Shown piece after piece: positions 1-9,001 of a stretch of DNA of 64,000 nucleotides. The stretch comes from JBCAXA01 sp038534295 (GTDB lineage: Bacteria > Pseudomonadota > Gammaproteobacteria > Steroidobacterales > Woeseiaceae), in assembly GCA_038534295.1 (NCBI GenBank), contig JBCAXA010000003.1:62001-126000 (forward strand). Direction: 5' to 3'. The notes beneath the pieces were generated by a model, which was not told where the DNA came from, made no database searches, and was given only the letters and a program-made list of their open reading frames with translations. Position 1 is the first letter of the stretch. Each line of letters starts with the position of its first letter. The translations under genes and the position numbers were made by a program.

Positions 1-1156
1 CAACGAAGGCGTTGTTCAACAGGGTCCATGAGCCCGTGCCGCCGCTACCGCCGGCGTGGCGGCGCATTTGCGCAATACCGTTGCCGAATGTCGAGTTCAA
101 TATTTCGAGGTTGCGGAGATCGTTCTCCGAGCGAATCGCTATTCCGACGTTGTAGACCACCGCGTTTGAAATCCGCGTGTCGGCATTGCCGAGCGCACCG
201 CGAACGCGAAACGCGATCTCCGAGTCATATACCGTGACTCGATCGAGCGTGGCCGTAATCTTTTCCTTTAGATTAAATACCGCCCGATTGCTGATTTCGG
301 GAACCGCCGTCCAGCCGTAGGCGGTAATGTTTCGCAGCGTAATCTGCATACGAATTTCGTTCTCGAATCCCGATTGAAGGACCTTGGTGTCCAGCGCGTT
401 CTCGCCCGGAGAATTTCCGGCACGCCAGCCAGCGTTGAAGTTCTGTTGCAGCGGCCCGGTCCAGAAAACCGAATCTTCAAGGAGAATTCTGTCGGAAATT
501 CGTCCTGGGATTCGATTTGGATCGACCTGAACGGAATCGCCCGAGACGTGATGAATGTTGGCGCGGCGGACGGTCACGTCCTTCGAATCGGTTATGGCCA
601 GCCCGTGCGAATCGTCCTTGCTGCCGAACGAACCATTCAAGAAATGGTGAATTTCGACGTCTTCGACGAGGAGCTCATCGGCATTGTCGACATCAAACGC
701 ATCACGAGTACCGTTACGGATTTCCATATTCCGGAACGTCACGCCACGCGCGCTGCGCACCCGAATAGCATCGGAGTCATCCTTGTTATGGTCGATGTCG
801 ATGCCGTCGACGACCACCCAATTACCGGAGATCGAGAGGCCGTAGAGTAGTGGGCGTTCGTTCCCGCCGCCGAATGCGCCGACCTCGATCGGTTGCGATT
901 GCGTGCCGTTGTCGCCGACTCTAAGAGTGCCGGAAAACGCTTGGCCGCGCCGGAACAGTACGGAGTCCCCGGCCGACAACGTCAGCGAATTCGCCGCATC
1001 CACGGTTCTGAATGCAGCGCCGGCGGACAAGCCGTCATTGTTATCGCTACCGGCGGAAATATCGACGTAGTAGGTTGCCGCGACTGAGTTTTGGGCGCAC
1101 GCTAGCAGTATTACGATTGAAGCAGTGCGAACGCCGGGAATTTGCTTCGCAAACAT
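1..1156 (-). CDS. Secreted right-handed parallel beta-helix protein (3' end outside window)
   Basis: An open frame reads leftward from ATG at 1154-1156 to the window edge, about 385 codons without a stop, so the C-terminus is missing. Residues 1-27 form a signal peptide ending in SVAA. The mature start YYVDISAGSDNNDGLS is the usual opening of surface beta-helix proteins (pectate-lyase or NosD-like folds). The rest is a series of short beta-rich repeats with asparagine and glycine turns, such as GNWVVVDGIDI, GVTFRNMEI, VTVRRANIHH and RISNAVVYN. Such proteins bind or cleave polysaccharides in the periplasm or outside the cell. It is divergent from the sulfotransferase gene at 1383, and the locus suggests work on an exopolysaccharide. 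The substrate cannot be read from the sequence. Confidence 0.85.
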   Translation of the reverse strand, partial: MFAKQIPGVRTASIVILLACAQNSVAATYYVDISAGSDNNDGLSAGAAFRTVDAANSLTLSAGDSVLFRRGQAFSGTLRVGDNGTQSQPIEVGAFGGGNERPLLYGLSISGNWVVVDGIDIDHNKDDSDAIRVRSARGVTFRNMEIRNGTRDAFDVDNADELLVEDVEIHHFLNGSFGSKDDSHGLAITDSKDVTVRRANIHHVSGDSVQVDPNRIPGRISDRILLEDSVFWTGPLQQNFNAGWRAGNSPGENALDTKVLQSGFENEIRMQITLRNITAYGWTAVPEISNRAVFNLKEKITATLDRVTVYDSEIAFRVRGALGNADTRISNAVVYNVGIAIRSENDLRNLEILNSTFGNGIAQMRRHAGGSGGTGSWTLLNNAFV

Positions 1157-1382
1157 GAGTTTCTCGCTCACAGTGCCAAAATGGGCAGGGGCAGGACCGT
1201 TAACAAAAAAGTATCTCGCATCGGTTGGTCCACAACAATGCGACTGCAATTGGAGACACGTTCGACAGCCGAAGACGTGAACGGCGTCACACTTTGTTCA
1301 TCCTTCCCCGCCGCCAGCAGGCGGCAGGCGGATACACCGAGTCGCGTTCATGCGCTGGCCGATCGACAAGCTCAGAATAACC

Positions 1383-2168
1383 ATGGTCATCAGTCACAAG
1401 CACAAATTCGTTTTCGTCGAGATTCCGCATACGGGCTCGCACTCAATCTCGGAGCAGCTGGTCAAGCACTATGGCGGCGAGCCGATCCTGCGAAAGCACG
1501 CCAACGTAACCCAATTTCTCGGGCAGGCAAGCAGTGACGAGCGTCGGTATTTCAAGTTCGCCACGGTTCGCAATCCTCTGGATACCGCTACGACCGATTA
1601 CGCAAAGCTCAAGAACAACCACAAGGGGCAGTATACAAATCCTGCCATGCTCATTGAGAACGGCGGCCATATCACCGCGGATCACCTCCGCGAGTTCAAT
1701 TTCATCAGAGATAACAACGCCGATTTCTCGGCATTCTTTGCGAAGTTTCGCGCCAAGCTCTACAACAACTGGTTTCTTGTTGGCGATCAGCATCTCGACT
1801 ACGTGATTCGCTTCGAAAATCTGCAGGACGGATTTTCCGAGGTGCTGAGCCGGCTCGATATCGAGCAAGAAGAACCGATCCCGCACGTCAATCGGACCAA
1901 GGGAAAAGAGCAGTCGTTCGAAGACTTCTTTGCGCCGGACGTTCACGCGATGGTCGCAGCTAGCTATGGCCCATTCATGCAGAAGTGGGGTTACTCGTTT
2001 CCGGAAAGCTGGGGTGACGTGCGTATTCCCACCTGGAGCCAGGTGCAGTTTCAGGCGCTCGATGGCGCCGCACGAATTGCCGCCGGCTTCATGACCCTCG
2101 ATCCGGACCACCCGGTACTGCACCGGGCCAAGAAGACTGTCGATTTCGCGACGAGGAAGACCGGATGA
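1383..2168 (+). CDS. Sulfotransferase family protein (Sulfotransfer_2-like)
   Basis: About 261 residues. The N-terminus FVFVEIPHTGSHSISEQL has the form of the 5'-phosphosulfate loop of PAPS-dependent sulfotransferases (F-x-x-x-P-K/H-T-G-x-x-S). FATVRNPLDTATTDY near residue 60 corresponds to the 3'-phosphate-binding R-x-P strand. The family moves sulfate from PAPS to carbohydrate hydroxyls. ATG 1383 puts the P-loop at the N-terminus as is usual; an in-frame ATG at 1350 would add eleven residues with no family support. Its stop overlaps the next start (ATGA). Inferred role: sulfation of the polysaccharide made by this locus. Confidence 0.8.
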   Translation: MVISHKHKFVFVEIPHTGSHSISEQLVKHYGGEPILRKHANVTQFLGQASSDERRYFKFATVRNPLDTATTDYAKLKNNHKGQYTNPAMLIENGGHITADHLREFNFIRDNNADFSAFFAKFRAKLYNNWFLVGDQHLDYVIRFENLQDGFSEVLSRLDIEQEEPIPHVNRTKGKEQSFEDFFAPDVHAMVAASYGPFMQKWGYSFPESWGDVRIPTWSQVQFQALDGAARIAAGFMTLDPDHPVLHRAKKTVDFATRKTG

Positions 2169-2614
2169 GACCAATGCCGCTGCTACAGACCCTCACGTTT
2201 ACGTTTCTCGTTGCGGCATGCGCTGGGGCTACGCAGGCACAGGAGGCCGTGAGCGAGGAGGCTTGTCTCGCCATGGAGCGTGATCGCTACGCTGCGATGA
2301 TTGCGGCCGACGTCGCGGATCTCGACGCGATGCTTGACGATGCGCTGGTCTTCATCCATGCCAGCGGCCGCACAGACACCAAAACGACGTTTCTCGACCG
2401 GCTCGGCTCCGGCAATCTCAACTACAAAAGCATCGAATTGGAGGAACCGCGTACGCAGGCGTTCGAAGGCGCGTGCATCGTAACCGGTCGCTCCAATCTC
2501 GCCATCGAAGTCGGCGGCAACGCACGCGAGCTTTCGCTACTATTTACAGCCGTTTGGGTGCGCACGACAGGCGGTTGGCGCGTTGCTGCCTATCAGTCCA
2601 CGTCCGCCCGCTGA
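2165..2614 (+). CDS. Exported NTF2-like protein (DUF4440/SnoaL type)
   Basis: 149 residues, translationally coupled to the sulfotransferase by ATGA. Residues 4-25 are a signal peptide (MPLLQTLTFTFLVAACAGATQA); the second Met at 2174 is an equally good start. The mature part follows the DUF4440 pattern of the NTF2-like fold: a leading helix with MERDRYAAMIAADVADLD, the strand LVFIHASGRTDTK, and a closing strand GWRVAAYQSTS. The fold serves as a small ligand-binding or enzymatic cone, and no catalytic residues can be assigned here. Confidence is good for the fold and low for any function. Confidence 0.8.
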   Translation: MRPMPLLQTLTFTFLVAACAGATQAQEAVSEEACLAMERDRYAAMIAADVADLDAMLDDALVFIHASGRTDTKTTFLDRLGSGNLNYKSIELEEPRTQAFEGACIVTGRSNLAIEVGGNARELSLLFTAVWVRTTGGWRVAAYQSTSAR

Positions 2615-2653
2615 TCGAGCTGGCTTCCGGACCCGAGACCTGCAGAGCTGACG

Positions 2654-3751
2654 TTGGAATCCCCGTCGGCGATCGCCCTCGACGCTTTGCCGGCGTCGTT
2701 TGCCGCCAGTGCCTCGCAGGAGACCGCCGCGGACGTTTTCGCCACGGCAGACTGGTTTCGACACCTGCACCAGCATGGCTTCGATTCCCCTCCAGAGCTT
2801 CATGTCTACACCGTCCATGACGGTGGTGCCGAGTCGCCGCGGATATCTTACTTGCCGCTATATTGTGAGCGAGCCGGGTGCCTGCGGAGCCTGACCAATC
2901 AATACTCAATCCACTACGCCGCGCCTTTCCCCAACGGTCATGGATCGGCTGTCAGTGAGAGCTTGGTAAAGCTTATTGCCGAGGAGACCCCGTCCTGGAG
3001 CGAGCTCGACATTCGTTGTCTGCGCGCTCATGCCCAACCGACCATCGATCTGGCCAGCGGTCTCGAGCGCGCCGGCTGGTCGGTTTTCGCCGACCATCAA
3101 ACTTGGAATTGGAGCGCAACCGTTGCCGGTCTATCGTACTCCGCGTTTCTCGCTCAGCGCCCTGGGCAGCTCCGCAGTACGCTGAAGCGCAAGGGACGCC
3201 GAGCTGCCAGCACCCACCGCGTCGCATTCAGGATCTTGCGCGACACGAACGGGTTGGCGCAGGCCATCGAGGACTACCAGCGTATTTATGAGAAATGCTG
3301 GAAGCTTCCCGAGCGATGCCCGAGATTCATTCCTGGACTCATGCAGCTTTGCGCACAGTCTGGCGCACTGCGGCTCGGTTTGCTGTATCTCGACGGTCAG
3401 CCAGCCGCCGCCCAGTTCTGGATAGTTTCCAGAGATACAGCCTACATCTACAAGCTCGCGCATGATCGCGATTTCGACGACATCTCCGCCGGCACGCTGC
3501 TGAGCGGCGCTATGTTCGAATACGCGCTCGACGAGGACAAAGTGGCGAAGATTGACTTTGGCGTTGGTGATGAGCCCTACAAGCAGGACTGGATGGATCA
3601 CCGGGATCAGCTTATAAGGCTGCGGGCATTCAACACTCGAACGCTTCGAGGCAGGCTGCGCGCGGCCAGGCTCCACGTTCGCCACGTCCTGCGACGGGCA
3701 GGCTTTCGCTCGTACACGCCGCTGGCGCACAAACGCCAATCCGACCGGTGA
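2654..3751 (+). CDS. FemAB/CelD-like GNAT acyltransferase, exosortase-locus type
   Basis: 365 residues from a TTG start. The second half carries the GNAT region seen in FemAB and BcsL/CelD-like proteins: a helix with LRSTLKRKGRRA, then LYLDGQPAAAQFWIV, AYIYKLAHDRDFDDISAGTLL and a final KIDFGVGDEPYKQDWM. This FGxGxExYKxxW-type ending is typical of FemAB-related proteins in exosortase and EPS loci. The family transfers acyl or aminoacyl groups to amines on cell-surface polymers. Its place beside a carrier protein, ligases and a PLP decarboxylase suggests that it attaches their product. The start is uncertain because no ATG lies near the N-terminus. Confidence 0.75.
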   Translation: MESPSAIALDALPASFAASASQETAADVFATADWFRHLHQHGFDSPPELHVYTVHDGGAESPRISYLPLYCERAGCLRSLTNQYSIHYAAPFPNGHGSAVSESLVKLIAEETPSWSELDIRCLRAHAQPTIDLASGLERAGWSVFADHQTWNWSATVAGLSYSAFLAQRPGQLRSTLKRKGRRAASTHRVAFRILRDTNGLAQAIEDYQRIYEKCWKLPERCPRFIPGLMQLCAQSGALRLGLLYLDGQPAAAQFWIVSRDTAYIYKLAHDRDFDDISAGTLLSGAMFEYALDEDKVAKIDFGVGDEPYKQDWMDHRDQLIRLRAFNTRTLRGRLRAARLHVRHVLRRAGFRSYTPLAHKRQSDR

Positions 3752-3823
3752 GACGCGAGTCCCCCTGCAGACTGTTAACTGCTTCATTCTGCGTAACAAA
3801 GATACTGATAGACTCCGGCCCCG

Positions 3824-4957
3824 ATGGCCAAGCTCACTATTCAGCACCCTGTTTTCCGGCACGCCCCGGCGGTCACTTTCGGCCGAGGCTCGCTGCGCTC
3901 GCTCGGCCGGCTGCACACTACCGATACCGTCTACCTGACCAGTGCGGCCACCGCCGTCAAAACGTATCTCGCCGCCTCGCTGAGCAAAGACGGCATTGAA
4001 CTCGACTCCGCGTCGATCCTCGAGAAACCAGCGGGCGAGCCGACGGCCGATGCTCTGCGTATCGGTGCGGCCTTCCTCGAGCAACATAAGCCCGGCCGTA
4101 TCGTGGCGATCGGTGGTGGCTCGGTGCTGGACTGGGCGCGACTGGTCTGGGCACTAGCGAGCGGTGCGCTCGATCCCGACAGCGGCAAGTTCGATGCGAC
4201 AGCCGCCGACTACCGAGTATCTTTCTGTCTCGCGCCGACAACGTGCGGAACCGGTGCAGAAGCGGCCGACGTCGTTGTCTACTCGGCCGATGACGGCACA
4301 AAACGTTCGGTCGTCTCACCCGTTTTCATGGCAGACCAGGTCATCCTGGACGGGCGATTCCTAGATGACATTCCACGATCGGTCATGGCTAGTTTCGTTT
4401 GCGACGCTATCAGCCACGCGGTCGAGTCGTACCTGTCGGTGGTCCCGGGCGGTCTCGCTAAAGGTGCCAGCGTGCACGCGTTGAACCTGCTGCTCGACAA
4501 TTTCGGGGAATCACCTAGCCATTCGCAACAGGACCGGCTGATGGAAGGGAGCTTCCTGGCCGGGGTCGCCGCCGCAAACTGCTCGGTTGGCATCATCCAC
4601 GCGTTTGCGCATTCCATTGGTCAGGACAAGGTACCGCACGGTCTGGCGAACGCAGCCGGGCTCGACAATGGCATAGCCTACAATGCCGAGACGCGGCCAA
4701 TGGCCGGTCTCCTAGCGGCACTCGGACTGCCAGATGTCGAAACGCTGCGCGCCAAAATCGGCGCGATCAGCAGCGTTGCGCTGGGATCGGTCGGTGACCA
4801 TGCCGCTTTGCGCCGCCTTGGCGAGGCGGGCTATCAAGATATCGTTGCCGAGCGCATGGCCGGTGACGTGACGATCCGCTCCAATCCACGGCGTCCAGAC
4901 GGCGATGAGCTCGTGCAGTTCGTTCGCGACGTTGCCGCGCAGCTGGCAGCCCGATGA
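3824..4957 (+). CDS. Iron-containing alcohol dehydrogenase
   Basis: 377 residues, the normal length for group III metal-dependent alcohol dehydrogenases. GGGSVLDWAR (residues 97-106) is the NAD(P)-binding glycine motif, and PTTCGTGAE (about 139-146) is the second conserved loop. The metal ligands are visible as D194 and H198 in CDAISHAVESY, a His in HAFAHSIG and a His in VPHGLANA. It would interconvert an aldehyde and an alcohol, or handle a related carbonyl. It is the first gene of a tight operon through 12643, with ATGA overlap to the next gene. With LuxC and LuxE homologues downstream, reduction of the aldehyde they produce is the plausible job. Confidence 0.88.
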   Translation: MAKLTIQHPVFRHAPAVTFGRGSLRSLGRLHTTDTVYLTSAATAVKTYLAASLSKDGIELDSASILEKPAGEPTADALRIGAAFLEQHKPGRIVAIGGGSVLDWARLVWALASGALDPDSGKFDATAADYRVSFCLAPTTCGTGAEAADVVVYSADDGTKRSVVSPVFMADQVILDGRFLDDIPRSVMASFVCDAISHAVESYLSVVPGGLAKGASVHALNLLLDNFGESPSHSQQDRLMEGSFLAGVAAANCSVGIIHAFAHSIGQDKVPHGLANAAGLDNGIAYNAETRPMAGLLAALGLPDVETLRAKIGAISSVALGSVGDHAALRRLGEAGYQDIVAERMAGDVTIRSNPRRPDGDELVQFVRDVAAQLAAR

Positions 4958-6378
4958 ACACGCTCGAGCTGTGGCTACGGCGGGCCGACAGCGATGCCCC
5001 GGCCGTCATCGACGATAGCGAAACACTCTCGTACGGCGAGCTGCTGCAACGTACCGGTGCGCTGGCCGCTGTACTGCACGCGAGGTTTGGCCGCGACGTG
5101 TATCTCATGATCCGTGCGGAAAAAACCCTGGCGTTCGTCATCGCGCTGATTGCGATCTCGCGAAGCGGCAACATTCCGGTACCAGTCGATCCTGACGCCC
5201 CCGACCGGCTTATCAGCAGCATCGGCGCGCGGTGCGGCGGGGCGACACTGCTCGATCCGGACGAATTTGCGGATTCAGCAGGAGAACACCCCGAGATTGA
5301 TACTGACGATGCCGCTACGGCGCTCGTCCTGTTCACTTCCGGCACGAGCGGCACACCAAAAGGCGTCCCGGTGAACTGGCAAAACCTCGAACATTCCGTG
5401 GCGACGGTCTCAGCCTACCTCCGTTACGGCCAGCATCCCAGTGCGGCGATCGTCCTGCCGCTACACTACAGCTATGCGCTGCTGACTCAGCTTTATTGCA
5501 TGCTCTACGTCGGCGGTCTTGCCCGACTGTTCGGCACGTTTCGTAACCCGATCAAGTTCGCTAGGGCTGTCGAGTCACAGGTGCTCGAGACGTTCTGCGG
5601 AGTACCCACGACCTACAAGGCACTAGCGGCCATTCACCGCATGTCGCCGTTGTCGATGCCGTCGATGCGGGTGCTTTGCTCAGCCGGCGCCGCCATGGAT
5701 CGGACCATGATGGCGCAGATCAGCGAGATGTTCCCGAACGCCGCATTCTTTGATAACTACGGCATGACTGAGGCGACGCCGCGCATTTCGTACATTCGCA
5801 GCGATGACCCGAGATTCGCCGAGCCAACGTGTGGTCGTGCAATCGATGGACTGGAAGTGCGAGTCGTGGAACCGACGACACACCGGCCGCTGCCTGATGG
5901 TGAGCAAGGTCTCGTTGCCATTCGCGGACCGAACGTCTTTGACGGTTATTTGAACGACCCGGAGAACACAGCTGCGGCATTTACCGACGACGGGTTTTTG
6001 CTGTCCGGCGACTCGGGTTGGTTGGACGGCGGTTATATCTACCTGGCGGGACGGGCCGACGAGATTTTTAACGTCGGTGGTGAGAAAGTGGCACCGCTCG
6101 AGATTGAGCGGGCGCTCGCCGAGCATCCGGCGATCGCGGCCAGTGCCGTCAGCAAGACCGAGGATGCCAATCGCGGCACACAAGCCGTCGCATATCTCGA
6201 GTTGCTAGACGACGTGCGTCGCGAAGAGCTCGTCGATTTTCTTCGTGACTGGCTGCCGCCAGCGAAAATCCCGGCATACTTCTACCAGGTCTCGTCTTGG
6301 CCGCTGACACCGAATGGCAAACTACAACGCTCTCGGCTCGCGCCGGACGGCGACAACGTAGTGGGTGAAGTGAAATGA
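4954..6378 (+). CDS. AMP-dependent acyl-CoA synthetase/ligase (ANL superfamily)
   Basis: 474 residues, somewhat short for the family. The P-loop-like A3 motif LFTSGTSGTPKG lies near residue 130. FDNYGMTEATPR is the A5 motif, LLSGDSGWLDGG the A7 motif, GRADEIFNVGGEKV the A8 hinge, and TPNGKLQRSRL contains the A10 lysine. The enzyme adenylates a carboxylic acid and passes it to CoA or a phosphopantetheine arm. It overlaps both neighbours by ATGA, so it is cotranscribed with the Fe-ADH and the LuxE-like gene. The substrate is unknown; the carrier protein at 8759 is the likely acceptor. Confidence 0.87.
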   Translation: MNTLELWLRRADSDAPAVIDDSETLSYGELLQRTGALAAVLHARFGRDVYLMIRAEKTLAFVIALIAISRSGNIPVPVDPDAPDRLISSIGARCGGATLLDPDEFADSAGEHPEIDTDDAATALVLFTSGTSGTPKGVPVNWQNLEHSVATVSAYLRYGQHPSAAIVLPLHYSYALLTQLYCMLYVGGLARLFGTFRNPIKFARAVESQVLETFCGVPTTYKALAAIHRMSPLSMPSMRVLCSAGAAMDRTMMAQISEMFPNAAFFDNYGMTEATPRISYIRSDDPRFAEPTCGRAIDGLEVRVVEPTTHRPLPDGEQGLVAIRGPNVFDGYLNDPENTAAAFTDDGFLLSGDSGWLDGGYIYLAGRADEIFNVGGEKVAPLEIERALAEHPAIAASAVSKTEDANRGTQAVAYLELLDDVRREELVDFLRDWLPPAKIPAYFYQVSSWPLTPNGKLQRSRLAPDGDNVVGEVK

Positions 6379-7475
6379 GCGTGTCGTCAAAAATGGAAGA
6401 TCTGTTTATCCCGGACTTGCGCCCGTTCGAGCCCGATGCGGAGCGCAAAGCCGAATACATCGGGTCGAGGCTCACCGAGCTCATGGCCTACCACGAGGCG
6501 CGATGCGAGCCGTACGCCGCGCTGCTCGAGGACTGGCGGAGAAGCTCCGGCGGTGCGCTGAATACGCTGGCCGACTTCCCATACGTGCCGGTGACGCTGT
6601 TTAAAGAGTATGCGCTCAAATCAAGCACTGAGAATCTAACGGTTATTCAGTCGTCGGCGACAACATCGGCGAACGCGTCGAAAGTCTACGTCGACAAGGA
6701 GAGCCGCAAGCGTCAGGCACGCAGCGCCAATCTCATACTCGGCGATTTCGTCGGTACGGAGCGGCGGCCGTACCTTGTTTTTGACGTTGAGGAGACGGTG
6801 CGCGGGGCGGGCGGCTTCAGCGCGCGGGGCGCCGCTATTATGGCGCTCGCGCATATGGCCAGCGAATTCATCTTCGTCATGAAAGACGGCGAGAAAGGAC
6901 CGGAACTCGACTACGATGCACTCGCGGCCGCCGCCGACAAAATCGGTGATCAGCCGTTTATTTCCTACGGCTTTACGTATCTTCTCTATCAAGCGCATCA
7001 GGCATTGTCGCAGTACCCTGCCTTTCAGGCGCATCCCGAATCTGTGTTTCTACACAGCGGTGGCTGGAAGCGTTTGACGGAAATCGCCGTCGACAAGCCG
7101 ACGTTCAACCGCACCGTCGCCGACTGCTGGTCACTGGCGCCCGAAAACGTCATTGATTTCTACGGAATGGTCGAGCAGATTGGCGTCGTCTACCCGGATT
7201 GCCCTGAAGGCGTGAAACACGTCCCGTACTGGGCGGATATCATTATCCGCCGGGCCGATACACTCGAGCCCGTCGCTGACGGTGAGGTCGGCCTCATTCA
7301 ACTGATCAGCTGTTTACCGTTGTCCGCACCGAATCACAGCGTGTTGTCGGAAGACCTAGGCCGTATCGTTGGGCGGGACAATTGCCCGTGTGGCCGCAAG
7401 GGCATTGCGTTCACGTTCGAGGGGCGCGCGCCCCGCTCAGAAACGCGAGGATGTAGCGATGTCGTCCGCCGTTAA
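6375..7475 (+). CDS. LuxE-like acyl-protein synthetase
   Basis: 366 residues, close to LuxE length (about 370-380). It matches the LuxE family over its whole length: an N-terminal helix, FPYVPVTLFKEYALKS, the serine- and threonine-rich nucleotide loop VIQSSATTSANASKVY, GGFSARGAA, and the C-terminal FYGMVEQIG plus LGRIVGRDNCPCGRKG. LuxE activates an acyl group as an acyl-AMP and hands it, through a cysteine, to the LuxC reductase. In this window LuxE and LuxC occur together but there is no luciferase (luxAB) or acyl-ACP thioesterase (luxD), so this is not a bioluminescence operon. The gene overlaps luxC by 17 bases. Confidence 0.85.
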   Translation: MSVSSKMEDLFIPDLRPFEPDAERKAEYIGSRLTELMAYHEARCEPYAALLEDWRRSSGGALNTLADFPYVPVTLFKEYALKSSTENLTVIQSSATTSANASKVYVDKESRKRQARSANLILGDFVGTERRPYLVFDVEETVRGAGGFSARGAAIMALAHMASEFIFVMKDGEKGPELDYDALAAAADKIGDQPFISYGFTYLLYQAHQALSQYPAFQAHPESVFLHSGGWKRLTEIAVDKPTFNRTVADCWSLAPENVIDFYGMVEQIGVVYPDCPEGVKHVPYWADIIIRRADTLEPVADGEVGLIQLISCLPLSAPNHSVLSEDLGRIVGRDNCPCGRKGIAFTFEGRAPRSETRGCSDVVRR

Positions 7476-8724
7476 CATCCGCTTTGCGTACGACTCGCTG
7501 CCGACATTCGCGGCCACGCTGGAGAGCCTTCGGGCTGGTGGCAGCGGCCGGCGTATTGCCGTTGACGACCGACTCGATGCGATGGACGCGTTGGCGCGCG
7601 AGATTCTCAATCCAGCCTCGGAGCTGCGTCGGCAGGTGCCGTCGCAGGGATTGGCGTATCTCGCGACGTTTCTGCAGCGCAGTTACCTCGAGGCGCTGAT
7701 TAAGCGCGAGATTGACAGTCTCGAATCTCTACGTGGGTACGCCGATGTCGGGGGTCGCAAGAGCATTCGGCGCGTACCGCGCGGTGTCGTTTGCCACTGG
7801 CTTGCCGGTAATGTGCCATTGCTAGCAATGTTCTCGTGGGCCGTGTCGGTTGTGCTCGGCAATAAGAACGTCATGCGTCTGAGTTCGCGTCAACAGGACG
7901 TTGTGTCACCGTTCCTCGAAACGCTACAAGGGCTGTCTGGAACTGGAGAACGCATTGCCGGCGAGACTGTCGTAGCTTCATTCCCGTCGAGCGACACTGA
8001 GAGTCATAGTGTTATGAGCGCGGTAGCCGACGCGCGCATCGCCTGGGGCGGTGAGGAGGCGGTGACGGCCGTACGCTCGCTCGCTGCTTCGTGGGAATGC
8101 GACGATGTCGTGTTCGGGCCGCGTGTCAGTCTTGCTGTCATCGACCCGGATTTCGTCGATGCGAAGGCCATCGGACGGCTGGCAACGGACGCCGTCATTT
8201 TCGATCAGCTCGCTTGCAGCTCTCCGCAATGTGTTTTCGTCAAGGCGCCGTCTGGTTCGGACAAGCTTGCCGCTTTTCGCGACGCTTTCGAGACTGCGTT
8301 CCGAAAAGCGACTAAGACGTACCCGCGGCATCCGCTGGATTTTTCCGAGAGCTACCTCATTGAACTGGATCGCGCTCGCGCCGTGCTCGAGGGGGGCAGA
8401 GTCGCGCACGATACATCGACGCGCTGGACCGTTGCGGTGATGCCGGCGCCAAACGATACGATTCAGTGTGCGAACCATTTCATCCAGCTGATTCCGTTTG
8501 ACAGTCTGCAAACTGTTTATGACTACATACCGCTGAATATTCAGACGGCGGTGACGCAGCTTGGCCCTAAAGACTACGAGAGCTTTACCGAGGAGGCGGC
8601 ACACCGCGGTGTATGCCGTTTTCCGCGCCCTGGCGAAGGCAACAATTTCGAAAATCCGTGGGACGGCATCGGCCTCGTTTCGCGGCTGACCCGTGCGGTT
8701 ATCCGTACGAACGGCAACCGATAA
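7459..8724 (+). CDS. LuxC-like acyl-CoA / acyl-protein reductase
   Basis: 421 residues from ATG 7459, preceded by GAGGATG; an upstream in-frame ATG at 7369 lies deep inside the LuxE gene. It is an aldehyde-dehydrogenase-superfamily reductase. VPRGVVCHWLAGNVPLLAM is the conserved LuxC N-terminal segment. IAWGGEEAV is the glycine loop, and DQLACSSPQCVFV contains the catalytic cysteine. The C-terminal GVCRFPRPGEGNNFENPWDG also fits the family. It reduces an activated acyl thioester to an aldehyde with NADPH. Next to an ACP and an iron ADH it forms an acid-to-aldehyde-to-alcohol module. Confidence 0.87.
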   Translation: MSSAVNIRFAYDSLPTFAATLESLRAGGSGRRIAVDDRLDAMDALAREILNPASELRRQVPSQGLAYLATFLQRSYLEALIKREIDSLESLRGYADVGGRKSIRRVPRGVVCHWLAGNVPLLAMFSWAVSVVLGNKNVMRLSSRQQDVVSPFLETLQGLSGTGERIAGETVVASFPSSDTESHSVMSAVADARIAWGGEEAVTAVRSLAASWECDDVVFGPRVSLAVIDPDFVDAKAIGRLATDAVIFDQLACSSPQCVFVKAPSGSDKLAAFRDAFETAFRKATKTYPRHPLDFSESYLIELDRARAVLEGGRVAHDTSTRWTVAVMPAPNDTIQCANHFIQLIPFDSLQTVYDYIPLNIQTAVTQLGPKDYESFTEEAAHRGVCRFPRPGEGNNFENPWDGIGLVSRLTRAVIRTNGNR

Positions 8725-8758
8725 GCTATTGCACGTCTAACGAGGAACGCGCCCCCAA

Positions 8759-9001
8759 ATGAGTACCACCGAACAAGAACTGAAAAAGCTGATGGCGAAC
8801 CTGTTCCGCTGCAGCGAGGGAGAATTGACACCGGAGACCGGACCCGGCGATATCAATGGCTGGGACTCGCTCGGTCACGTATCGCTGATGACCGAAATCC
8901 AAAATCAATTCGGCAAGCACATCCCGGTCGAAGACGCGATCGAGATCGAGTCCATCGCCGACATCGTCGACCTCCTCGACAATATCGAAGCGGAGTCCTG
9001 A
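8759..9001 (+). CDS. Acyl carrier protein
   Basis: 80 residues, strongly acidic. The 4'-phosphopantetheine attachment serine sits in WDSLGHVSLM near residue 37, followed by the helix III sequence VEDAIEIESIADIVDLL. This is a stand-alone ACP rather than the fatty-acid synthase AcpP, as judged by its company (ligases, reductase, PLP decarboxylase). It starts 34 bases after luxC and its TGA overlaps the ATG of the SDR gene by one base. Inferred role: carrier for the acyl or aminoacyl group loaded by one of the two ligases. Confidence 0.92.
   Translation: MSTTEQELKKLMANLFRCSEGELTPETGPGDINGWDSLGHVSLMTEIQNQFGKHIPVEDAIEIESIADIVDLLDNIEAES

Noticed and set aside
374..850. A plus-strand open frame of 158 codons at the left edge
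   Set aside because: It is the shadow of the minus-strand beta-helix gene, which has a signal peptide and coherent repeats.
1166..1182. Reverse TGGCAC near the beta-helix gene start as sigma-54 promoter
   Set aside because: The -12 part reads GCGAG instead of TTGCW and it lies only about 17 bases from the start codon.
1443..2174. A long minus-strand frame opposite the first sulfotransferase
   Set aside because: The plus-strand frame carries both PAPS motifs; the reverse frame has no family features and reflects high-GC codon use.
6375..8724. A bioluminescence lux operon
   Set aside because: LuxE and LuxC homologues are present but luxA, luxB and luxD are absent and the neighbours are polysaccharide-locus genes.
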